DNA of 8,621 nt from Methanomassiliicoccaceae archaeon (lineage in GTDB: Archaea; Thermoplasmatota; Thermoplasmata; Methanomassiliicoccales; UBA472): the NCBI GenBank assembly GCA_016919565.1, contig JACXTO010000006.1, positions 1 to 8,621 of the forward strand, read 5' to 3'. Positions 1-6,451 of this stretch are shown here, in pieces. The translations under genes and the position numbers were made by a program. The notes beneath the pieces are model-generated. The model ran no database searches, was not told the origin of the DNA, and saw only the letters and a program-made list of their open reading frames with translations. Within the stretch, counting starts at the first letter, position 1. Each line of letters begins with the position of its first letter.

Positions 1-1
1 A

Positions 2-2884
2 GCAAGCATCGGGGGGACCATGGCCCAGCTGGACAAGACCTTCCCGACCAACGATTGCTCCATGTGCATCATGGCCCCGAAGCTGGTGGCGGCGGGGAAG
101 CACCAGAATGTCGACCTGATCACCAACGCTGAGATCGAGGACATGACGGGCGAGCCGGGGAATTTCACGGTGAAGGTCAGGAGAAAGACCCTGAGGGTCA
201 ACGACGAGAAGTGCACTGGCTGCGGGCAATGTGCCGCCAAGTGCCCGGTCGAGACGTACGACGAATACAATCAAGGGATGAAGAAGCGGAAGGCCATCTA
301 TGTGGCGTATCCGCAGGCCGTCCCCCTGGTGTTCTGCATCGACAAGGACGCCTGCATCGGATGCGGCATCTGCGCCGAGGAATGCATCGCCAAGGCGGTC
401 GAGTACGAATTGAAGGATGAGGTCGTCGAGCTCAAGGTCGGTTCTGTCATCCTCTGCCCGGGCTTCGAGGAGTTCGATGCCAGGCTGAAGAAGGAATACG
501 GCTACGGGGAATTCAAGAACGTGGTCACGAGCATCGAGTTCGAGAGGATGCTCAGCGCCACTGGTCCGTACCTCGGGACGGTGATGAGACCGTCCGATGG
601 GGACATCCCCAAGAAGGTCGCGTTCATCCAATGCGTGGGCTCGAGGGACGAGAAGGTCGGCAATCCCTATTGCTCCTCGGTCTGCTGCATGTACGCGATC
701 AAGGAGGCGATAATCGCTGGCGAGCACACGCCTGGGCTGAAGCCTACCATATTCTTCATGGACGTAAGGGCGGTCGGCAAGGAGTTCGAATACTACCGCG
801 AGAGAGCAGAGAAGGAGTACGGGGTGAAGATGTACCGCGGGAGCCGGGTCGCCTCGGTCGATGAGGACCCGGTTACGAAGAACCTGTTCCTGAGGTACAG
901 CATGGGCGATGAGACCACCACGGAGGAGTTCGATCTGGTCGTGCTCTCGGTGGGAATGAAGCCTCCTGCGGACGGAGAGATGCTGAGCAAAAAGCTCGGA
1001 TTCAAGCTTAACAAATATGGATTCTGCGAGACGGATTATTTCGCGCCATTGAGCACATCGAGACCGGGAATATTTGTCAGCGGGGCGTTCGCCGCTCCGA
1101 AGGACATCCCTGATTCGGTGGCGCAGGCCAGCGGGGCTGCGGCACTGGCGACATCCACCATATCTTCCGAGAGGGGGAAGCTCATCAAGATCAGGGAATT
1201 CCCGCCTGAGTTCGATGTCTTCGCCAAGCGCCCGAGGATCGGCGTGTTCGTCTGCCACTGCGGCATCAACATCGGCGGCGTGGTCGATGTGCCGTCAGTA
1301 ACGGAATATGCGGCAACCCTGCCCGGTGTGGTCTATTCGGGCCAGAACCTGTTCACGTGCTCCTCGGATACCCAGAAGAAGATCAGGGAGATGATCAAGG
1401 AGCACAAGCTCAACCGGGTGGTGGTCGCGTCCTGCTCGCCTCGAACGCACGAATCGCTGTTCCGGGAGACCTGCATGGACGCCGGCCTCAATCCGTACCT
1501 GTTCGAGATGACCAACATCCGCGACCAATGCTCGTGGGTGCACATGCATGAGCCAGAGAGGGCCACCGAGAAATCGAAGGACTTGGTGCGCATGGCCGTC
1601 GCCAAGGCGAGACTGCTCAAGCCATTGAAGAAGTCGAAGCTCGGAGTGACCCATTCCTCAGTCGTTATCGGAGGAGGACTGGCAGGCATGACCGCAGCGC
1701 TCAATGTCGCGGAGCAGGGATACGCGGTCCACCTGATCGAGAAGGAGGGGCAGCTCGGGGGGAACCTGGCGAAGCTCCACCACAAGGAAGGTGGCCGCAA
1801 GCCGCGGGAGTTCATGAACGAGCTCATCGGCAAGGTCAGGGACACCGAGAAGATCACGGTGCACCTCAACACGCAAGTACTGGATGTCGCTGGCTTCGTC
1901 GGGAACTTCAAGGTGAAGACCACCGATGGCGAGATCGAGACCGGGACGATCATCGTTGCCACTGGAGCCAACGAATACAGACCAAGCGAGTACCTGTATG
2001 GCCAGGACAGCAGGGTGATAACCCAGCTCGAACTGGAAAGACAATTGGACGACCAGACCCTGAAGGCGAAGAAGGTCGTGATGATCCAGTGCATTGGCTC
2101 GAGGAACGAGAAGGTGCCCTATTGCAGCAGGGTCTGCTGCTCCAACGCGGTGAAGAACGCCATCGATATCAAGAAGCAGAGCCCATCCACCGACGTCTAC
2201 GTCCTGCACAAGGACATCCGGACCTATGGGTTCAGGGAGGACCTGTACCGGGAGGCAGGGGAGCTCGGGGTAAGCTTCCTGAGATTCCCTGAGGATGCCA
2301 TGCCGACCGTCGGTAACAACGCCGGCCAACTGGAAGTGACCTCGTTCGATACGGTGCTCAAGGAGGACGTCATGATCAAGCCAGACCTTCTCGTGCTGAG
2401 CGTCGGCGTCAGGCCCAACGAGGGGAACGAAGCGCTGGCAATGATGCTGAAGGTCCCGCTGAGCAAGGACCGGTTCTTCCTGGAGGCGCACATGAAGCTG
2501 CGGCCGGTCGATTTCGCTACGGAAGGCGTCTTCCTTTGCGGCCTGGCGCACAGCCCGAGGTTCATCGATGAGACCATATCGCAGGCACTCGGGGCGGCCG
2601 CCAGGGCCACCATGGTCATCTCCAAGGACGAGATCGAGGTGGAAGGCATCACGGCGACGGTGAACGCGAACCGGTGCACCGGTTGCGAGCTGTGCATACA
2701 GGTCTGTCCCTTCGGCGCGATCGACAAGATCGACAACAAGGCGAAGGTGAACGAGGCGCTGTGCAAGGGCTGCGGGACGTGCAACGCCGTCTGCAAGTCA
2801 GGTGCGATCCAGCAGAAGGGCTTCCAGGACGAGCAGTTGATCGAGGCCATTGACGCCCTGTTCTGCGAGGAGGGAGAGGAATGA
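2..2884 (+). CDS. hdrA: Double-module HdrA, heterodisulfide reductase subunit A family (5' partial)
   Basis: This is the flavin and iron-sulfur core subunit of Hdr-type complexes, cytoplasmic and the usual site of electron bifurcation. The frame is open to the window edge: codons 2-19 read ASIGGT just before Met20, matching the end of an FAD Rossmann fold, so Met20 is internal and the true start lies upstream. Numbering from Met20, module 1 has a ferredoxin insert (C65/68/71/75 and C112/115/118/122) and a CVGSRDEK...YCSSVCC signature (C205, C218, C222, C223). Module 2 begins near residue 405 with the HdrA N-terminal domain (VCHCG, C412/C414; CSPRTHE at 472). It then has an FAD motif GGGLAG (551-556), a second CIGSRNEK...YCSRVCC signature (C691, C702, C706, C707) and C-terminal ferredoxin sites (C886/889/892/896 and C915/918/921/925). 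The 960 visible residues exceed a single HdrA (about 650). The stop overlaps the next start by 4 nt. Family assignment is very secure; the disulfide substrate is unknown. Confidence 0.95.
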   Translation, partial: ASIGGTMAQLDKTFPTNDCSMCIMAPKLVAAGKHQNVDLITNAEIEDMTGEPGNFTVKVRRKTLRVNDEKCTGCGQCAAKCPVETYDEYNQGMKKRKAIYVAYPQAVPLVFCIDKDACIGCGICAEECIAKAVEYELKDEVVELKVGSVILCPGFEEFDARLKKEYGYGEFKNVVTSIEFERMLSATGPYLGTVMRPSDGDIPKKVAFIQCVGSRDEKVGNPYCSSVCCMYAIKEAIIAGEHTPGLKPTIFFMDVRAVGKEFEYYRERAEKEYGVKMYRGSRVASVDEDPVTKNLFLRYSMGDETTTEEFDLVVLSVGMKPPADGEMLSKKLGFKLNKYGFCETDYFAPLSTSRPGIFVSGAFAAPKDIPDSVAQASGAAALATSTISSERGKLIKIREFPPEFDVFAKRPRIGVFVCHCGINIGGVVDVPSVTEYAATLPGVVYSGQNLFTCSSDTQKKIREMIKEHKLNRVVVASCSPRTHESLFRETCMDAGLNPYLFEMTNIRDQCSWVHMHEPERATEKSKDLVRMAVAKARLLKPLKKSKLGVTHSSVVIGGGLAGMTAALNVAEQGYAVHLIEKEGQLGGNLAKLHHKEGGRKPREFMNELIGKVRDTEKITVHLNTQVLDVAGFVGNFKVKTTDGEIETGTIIVATGANEYRPSEYLYGQDSRVITQLELERQLDDQTLKAKKVVMIQCIGSRNEKVPYCSRVCCSNAVKNAIDIKKQSPSTDVYVLHKDIRTYGFREDLYREAGELGVSFLRFPEDAMPTVGNNAGQLEVTSFDTVLKEDVMIKPDLLVLSVGVRPNEGNEALAMMLKVPLSKDRFFLEAHMKLRPVDFATEGVFLCGLAHSPRFIDETISQALGAAARATMVISKDEIEVEGITATVNANRCTGCELCIQVCPFGAIDKIDNKAKVNEALCKGCGTCNAVCKSGAIQQKGFQDEQLIEAIDALFCEEGEE

Positions 2885-3378
2885 GCGGAAGCCAGGCTGC
2901 GAAGGGAGCCGAGGCGGGCGCGGTCCCGTCGGAACAGGGAGAGCAAGGGTTCGAGCCGAAGATCGTTGCTTTCCTGTGCAACTGGTGCTCCTACGCTGGC
3001 GCGGACCTCGCGGGCGTCTCTCGCCTGCAGTACCCGCCCAACATCAGGATCATCCGGGTGATGTGCTCCGGCAGGATATCGCCTATGCTAGTGCTCCGGG
3101 CGCTGAAGGACGGCGCCGACGGGGTGCTGGTGTCGGGATGCCATCCGGGCGACTGCCACTATCTCAAGGGCAACCTGTACACGCGAAGGCAACTGCAACT
3201 GCTGAGGAACATGCTCGAGTACTACGGCATCGAGGCGGACCGGTTCCAGATGAGCTGGGTGTCGGCGAGCGAGGGCGGCAAGTTCGCGGACGTCGTGAAG
3301 ACCGCCGTGGAGAAGGTCAGGAAGCTGGGGCCGAACACCAGGTTCAAGGTCATGGAGAGCCAGGATGGGGGTGAGTAG
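2881..3378 (+). CDS. mvhD: MvhD/FlxD-type [2Fe-2S] electron-transfer subunit
   Basis: This 165-residue protein belongs to the methyl-viologen-reducing hydrogenase delta family, which carries electrons from an input module (hydrogenase, formate dehydrogenase or Flx) to HdrA through a [2Fe-2S] cluster. The family cysteines are visible: CNWC (C33, C36), MCSGR (C62), and the GCHPGDCHY block (C87, C92). The core begins at about residue 26. The preceding 25 residues are rich in Ala, Gly, Gln and Glu and look like a disordered extension beyond the usual length of about 140. The ATG overlaps the hdrA stop (ATGA), and a purine-rich GGAGGGAGAGGA precedes it, supporting the start and translational coupling. 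With the FlxA-like gene downstream it corresponds to FlxD of Flx-Hdr systems. No membrane segment or signal peptide is seen. Confidence 0.93.
   Translation: MSGSQAAKGAEAGAVPSEQGEQGFEPKIVAFLCNWCSYAGADLAGVSRLQYPPNIRIIRVMCSGRISPMLVLRALKDGADGVLVSGCHPGDCHYLKGNLYTRRQLQLLRNMLEYYGIEADRFQMSWVSASEGGKFADVVKTAVEKVRKLGPNTRFKVMESQDGGE
3368..3374 (+). promoter_or_regulatory. Ribosome binding site deciding a GTG start at 3379
   Basis: GGGGTGA ends 4 nt before the GTG at 3379, which directly follows the TAG stop of the mvhD-like gene. GGTGA matches the archaeal 16S anti-Shine-Dalgarno end. The same 4-nt spacing recurs before the last gene of the operon, supporting this GTG. Confidence 0.6.
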
Positions 3379-4290
3379 GTGAGCGATGAGAAGATCCGAG
3401 AGGAAGCGAAGAAGGCGCTGCGCGAGCGAGGCTTGAAGTGCGTCATCGGTTGGAGCGCGGACGGCACTCCGTTGTTCGCGGAGACCGAGGATGACATCGA
3501 CCGACTCTCGTTCAACAAGGACTGCGCCAACAACCTGGTCGGCTACCTGACGCAGGAGGTCCGCAGCCAGCGCGGGAAGACCCGCGACGGGAAGGAGAAG
3601 GTCGTCAAGCCCGTCGGCATTGTGGTCAGGGGCTGCGACTCGAAAGCTCTGTTGCTACTACTGAACGAGAACATCCTGTCGCGCAAAGATGTCTTCATCA
3701 TCGGTGTACCATGCACCGGGGTCGAGGACAAGCGCGCCGGCGCGCTGTACAGGAAATGCGTGAAATGCGCCATGAGGAATCCCGTGGTCTACGACGTCCT
3801 GGCATCGGAGAAGGTCCCGGAGGACGAGAAGGACTACAGCGAGATCGAGGCTATAGAGAACATGTCCGTCGAGGAGCGGTGGGAATTCTGGGAGGAGATC
3901 TTCGCGGACTGCGTAAGGTGCCATGCCTGCAAGCGCTCCTGCCCGGTATGCTACTGCGATGAGTGCCTGCTCGATCCGACCGACGTGGCTATCAGGCCGG
4001 ACACCACGGCGGACGAGAAGGCCCACCGGCCCAGGTGGGTCGAGAGATCGGTGAACGTGCGAGAGAACCTGCTGTACCACCTGGCGCGCTTGCCGCACCT
4101 GGCGGGCAGGTGCGTGGACTGCGGCGAGTGCGAGCGGGTCTGCCCTCAGAGGCTTCCGCTCAGGCTGCTCACGGCCAAGCTCGAGAAGGATGTCAAGGAG
4201 ATATTCTGCTACGAGCCCGCAAAAGAGGAAGGCCAGAAGCCATTGATCGCCATGTCCAAGATGGAAGACGAGAACGAGTTCATAATGTGA
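3379..4290 (+). CDS. FrhB-like two-[4Fe-4S] iron-sulfur subunit of the Hdr-Flx complex
   Basis: This 303-residue cytoplasmic protein is likely an electron-relay subunit between the NAD(P)H module and MvhD/HdrA. The N-terminal half resembles the F420 hydrogenase/dehydrogenase beta (FrhB/FdhB) family: VVRGCDSKALLLL at 82-94, IIGVPCTGV at 107-115, and a CVKC pair at C127/C130. The C-terminal half has two ferredoxin motifs: C178/C181/C184/C188 followed by CPVCYCDEC with extra cysteines at 191, 193 and 196, then C245/C248/C251/C255. The GTG start abuts the previous stop and has a GGTGA site. By position and content it corresponds to FlxB or FlxC of Flx-Hdr systems; I cannot say which, so no symbol is given. 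The FrhB-like region leaves open that F420 rather than, or beside, NAD(P)H is used, but binding residues cannot be judged by eye. It shares its layout with the next gene. Confidence 0.8.
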   Translation: MSDEKIREEAKKALRERGLKCVIGWSADGTPLFAETEDDIDRLSFNKDCANNLVGYLTQEVRSQRGKTRDGKEKVVKPVGIVVRGCDSKALLLLLNENILSRKDVFIIGVPCTGVEDKRAGALYRKCVKCAMRNPVVYDVLASEKVPEDEKDYSEIEAIENMSVEERWEFWEEIFADCVRCHACKRSCPVCYCDECLLDPTDVAIRPDTTADEKAHRPRWVERSVNVRENLLYHLARLPHLAGRCVDCGECERVCPQRLPLRLLTAKLEKDVKEIFCYEPAKEEGQKPLIAMSKMEDENEFIM

Positions 4291-4303
4291 TGGGGTTGTG
4301 GAT

Positions 4304-5329
4304 ATGAGCAAATATATCTTGAAGAAGGAGAAAGTGGTGGACGCGCTGAATGCGCTCGGCAATGCTAACGCGGTCTACATCCCCGTCAAGAACAAGCGAG
4401 GCCTGGTTGAATACAAGGAGCTGGGGAGGGACGCCGCTGCGGCCGATGCGAAGTTCGACTGCCGGCCGGACGTGCCGCCCAAGGCAATCCTGTTCCCGCA
4501 GACGCAGGTGCTCTTCACGTTCAAGAAGGTGGATGGGAAGATCGAGGTCGTGCCGACGGAGCCAGACGACAGGGAGAAGATCATCTTCGGCGTGCGGCCG
4601 TGCGATGCTATCGCGATCGCGGTCATGGACAAGGTGTTCATCGGGGGCAAGTTCGTCGACACGTACTACAAGGCGCGGCGCGAGAGGACCGCCGTCATCT
4701 CGATCGCCTGCGACGGCCCGGCAGACTCGACGTGCTTCTGTCCTTCCACCGGAGGAAGCCCGGCGGCGACTGAGGGCAGCGATGTGCTGCTGTACGATGT
4801 AGGCGACTCATATTACGTCGAAGTCGTCTCCGATAAGGGGAGGAAGATACTGGAATCGCTTAGTGCGAGCCTTGAGACACCCTCACCGGAGCAGGAGAAG
4901 AGGAAGGACGAAATCGTCAGGAAGGCGGAAGCGGCGGAGGGATTCACCCGGAGCATCACGGCGGAGTCCATAAGCAAGCTGGATTCGTCGTTCGACAGCA
5001 AGTACTGGGACGACGTCTCGAGACGATGCTTGAGCTGCGGAGCGTGCACGTACTACTGCCCGACCTGCCACTGCTTCGACATCAACGACGAGCCTGGCAG
5101 GAAGCGGGTCCGGACCTGGGACTCATGCCAGTTCTCCAACTTCACGATGCACACCTCGAGCCACAACCCGCGGACGGCGAAGGCCCAGAGACTGAGGAAC
5201 CGGTACTATCACAAGTTCAAGTATTCCAAGGACAACACCGGCCGCTACCTGTGCGTGGGCTGCGGCAGATGCATAGCACTGTGCCCCGCAGGACTGGACA
5301 TCACCAAGGTCATAAGCGAGGTGAAATGA
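4304..5329 (+). CDS. AsrA/HydB-like 4Fe-4S dicluster subunit (sulfite reductase A / sulfhydrogenase beta type)
   Basis: This is an electron-transfer partner of the downstream FAD/NAD(P)H flavoprotein, as AsrA is to AsrB and HydB to HydG. The 341-residue product shows family marks: PPKAILFPQ (58-66), FGVRPCDAIAIA (95-106), a CFCPSTGG block (C144, C146), a first cluster C242/C245/C248/C252 followed by CPTCHCFD (C255, C257), and a second cluster C317/C320/C323/C327. No signal peptide or membrane helix is seen. A GTG at 4298 is in frame two codons upstream, but the GGGG at 4292-4295 is better spaced for the ATG at 4304, which is chosen. It lies 13 nt after the preceding gene and overlaps the next by 1 nt. 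It is a likely FlxB or FlxC counterpart. Family-level confidence is high; the exact substrate chain is inferred. Confidence 0.85.
   Translation: MSKYILKKEKVVDALNALGNANAVYIPVKNKRGLVEYKELGRDAAAADAKFDCRPDVPPKAILFPQTQVLFTFKKVDGKIEVVPTEPDDREKIIFGVRPCDAIAIAVMDKVFIGGKFVDTYYKARRERTAVISIACDGPADSTCFCPSTGGSPAATEGSDVLLYDVGDSYYVEVVSDKGRKILESLSASLETPSPEQEKRKDEIVRKAEAAEGFTRSITAESISKLDSSFDSKYWDDVSRRCLSCGACTYYCPTCHCFDINDEPGRKRVRTWDSCQFSNFTMHTSSHNPRTAKAQRLRNRYYHKFKYSKDNTGRYLCVGCGRCIALCPAGLDITKVISEVK
5318..5324 (+). promoter_or_regulatory. Strong ribosome binding site setting the FlxA-like start at 5329
   Basis: GAGGTGA lies inside the last codons of the AsrA-like gene. Two in-frame ATGs follow, at 5326 and 5329. 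GGTGA ends 4 nt before 5329 but only 1 nt before 5326, so 5329 is preferred, giving a TGATG stop-start overlap. Confidence 0.65.
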
Positions 5330-6213
5330 TGAGCGAAGAGAACCATTACATCCCACACGTCGCAGAGATCACCAGCATCACGCAGGAGACTACCGGGGAG
5401 AGGGCGGTTAAGACCTTCAAGGTCGACTTCAAGGACGCGAACGTCCAGCTGAAGTTCAAGCCGGGCCAGACCTGCATGGTCTCCGTGTTCGGCAAGGGCG
5501 AATCGATGTTCGCGATATCGCAATCGCCCACCAGGGGCAGCCTGGAGTTCAGCGTCCAACGCGTCGGCAGGGTCACGGAGATGCTGCACGAGCTCGAGGT
5601 CGGGGATGAAGTGGGCATTCGCGGACCTTATGGCAATGGCTTCCCAGTGGAGCAGTGGAAGGGGAAGAACATCTACTTTATAGCTGGCGGGATCGGCATG
5701 GCCCCGGTCCGCGCGGTCATGAACTACATCGTGGACAACAAGGAGGACTATGGCGAGCTGTACCTGATCTACGGGGCGCGCACGTCGCGTGACCTATCGT
5801 TCAAAGCGGAAATCGATGCGCTGGAGCAGGGCGGCGCCATCGATGTCAGGCGCACCATCGACGTCGAGGAGCCGGGCTGGGTCCCACTAGACAACAAGAA
5901 CCCCGAGCAATCGAAGTTCGATCCCTCGTCCAGGAAGTTCACGGGCTTCGTGGCAACGACCGTCTCGGCGATGAAATGCACCCCGGAAAACGCGCTTGCG
6001 GTCATATGCGGCCCGCCGATCATGATCAAGACCTGCATCGCCAGCCTTGCCAAGCTCGGCTGGAAGGACGAGCAGATCTACACCACGCTCGAGAACAAGA
6101 TGAAATGCGGCATCGGCAAGTGCGGCAGGTGCAACATCGGCGGCGTCTATGTTTGCGTCGACGGACCGGTGTTCACATACGCGCAGGTCAAGAAGATGCT
6201 GAACGACCAGTGA
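5329..6213 (+). CDS. flxA: FlxA-like FAD/NAD(P)H oxidoreductase with C-terminal [2Fe-2S] (AsrB/HydG/PyrK type)
   Basis: This is the probable electron entry (or exit) point of the complex, exchanging electrons with NAD(H) or NADP(H) through FAD and a [2Fe-2S] cluster. The 294-residue protein is a ferredoxin-NADP reductase-type fold. A beta-barrel FAD domain (about 8-105) includes FAISQSPTRGS and VGIRGPYGNGF; the nucleotide domain has FIAGGIGMAPVRA (117-129) and VICGPPIMI (225-233). At the C-terminus the PyrK-type cluster ligands are C260, C265, C268 and C276 in KCGIGKCGRCN...VYVCVDGPVF. The start at 5329 follows the GAGGTGA site; the frame is open further upstream, but that stretch only overlaps the AsrA-like gene. 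It is the last gene of the operon, followed by a hairpin. NADH versus NADPH preference cannot be read safely. AsrB is an alternative name, but no siroheme subunit (AsrC) is present and the HdrA/MvhD neighbours favour FlxA. Confidence 0.85.
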   Translation: MSEENHYIPHVAEITSITQETTGERAVKTFKVDFKDANVQLKFKPGQTCMVSVFGKGESMFAISQSPTRGSLEFSVQRVGRVTEMLHELEVGDEVGIRGPYGNGFPVEQWKGKNIYFIAGGIGMAPVRAVMNYIVDNKEDYGELYLIYGARTSRDLSFKAEIDALEQGGAIDVRRTIDVEEPGWVPLDNKNPEQSKFDPSSRKFTGFVATTVSAMKCTPENALAVICGPPIMIKTCIASLAKLGWKDEQIYTTLENKMKCGIGKCGRCNIGGVYVCVDGPVFTYAQVKKMLNDQ

Positions 6214-6227
6214 GATGCCGGTCGTTC
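6201..6227 (+). terminator. Hairpin spanning the stop codon of the last operon gene
   Basis: GAACGACC (6201-6208) and GGTCGTTC (6220-6227) form a perfect 8-bp inverted repeat around an 11-nt loop that contains the TGA stop (6211-6213). It is followed by pyrimidine-rich TCTCTATCT rather than a clean T run. It could help end the transcript or protect its 3' end. Archaeal termination depends mainly on T-rich tracts, so the role is uncertain. Confidence 0.4.
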
Positions 6228-6258
6228 TCTCTATCTAAGCGCATGCCATCGCGTTGAT

Positions 6259-6270
6259 GAGATCGATCTC
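6259..6270. repeat. 12-bp perfect palindrome GAGATCGATCTC
   Basis: The palindrome is seen directly in the sequence and is centred between two convergent genes. It could be a protein-binding site, part of an RNA structure for either transcript end, or chance. No second copy was noticed in the neighbouring spacer. Confidence 0.35.
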
Positions 6271-6336
6271 GTGACGACGATCATCCTGCATGCACCATTC
6301 CCGATGGCTCGAACCAACGTACGTGCGCGGGACGTG

Positions 6337-6405
6337 CTAATACCCCAGGAATTGCCTCAGTTCGTCGCCGGTGACGATCGCCTCGGAGTTGCTGGCAACG
6401 ATCGG
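6337..6405 (-). pseudogene. Possible 3' remnant of an unidentified minus-strand gene
   Basis: On the minus strand a 22-codon open stretch ends in TAG (6339-6337) and reads PIVASNSEAIV then TGDELRQFLGY. Its codons (ATC, GTC, ACC, GGC, GAC, GAG, CTG, AGG) mostly end in G or C, as in the operon's real genes and unlike the surrounding spacer. A TGA (6408-6406) lies immediately upstream in frame, and no start codon is available, so if it was coding it is now only a tail. The protein family was not recognised. Chance is a real alternative at this length. Confidence 0.25.
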
Positions 6406-6451
6406 TCAAATATAGCATGATTCTAGGTTGAAGCCAGATTCGTTGGGAAGG

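Larger units (their letters stand above)
6214..6451. other. Convergent intergenic region without an intact gene
   Basis: This is the spacer between the 3' ends of the flxA-like operon (+) and the histidine kinase gene (-). It holds the right arm of the hairpin, a palindrome at 6259-6270 and a minus-strand coding-like remnant at 6337-6405. No tRNA, repeat array or strong T tract was recognised. Confidence 0.6.

Noticed and set aside
1333..2094. Another minus-strand open frame (253 codons) opposite hdrA
   Set aside because: It is a shadow of hdrA, rich in Ser, Pro and Leu, with no family motif.
1658..2551. Long minus-strand open frame (297 codons) opposite hdrA
   Set aside because: It lies wholly within hdrA, whose protein is unmistakable. 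Long antisense frames are a by-product of G/C-ending codons. The translation has no recognisable domain.
3658..4362. Minus-strand open frame (234 codons) opposite the FrhB-like gene
   Set aside because: It is antisense to a gene with clear ferredoxin motifs and shows no protein family of its own.
5026..5328. Upstream extension of the FlxA-like protein to a start at 5026
   Set aside because: These 101 codons overlap the cluster-binding end of the AsrA-like gene and encode nothing family-like. The GAGGTGA site and TGATG junction place the start at 5329.
5329..6213. Dissimilatory anaerobic sulfite reductase operon (asrABC)
   Set aside because: AsrA- and AsrB-like subunits are present, but there is no siroheme AsrC subunit, and the HdrA and MvhD-type neighbours point to an Hdr-Flx complex.
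6300..6335. tRNA-like GGTTCGAGCC on the minus strand
   Set aside because: The flanking bases do not form a 5-bp T stem, and no acceptor, D or anticodon arms can be assembled around it.
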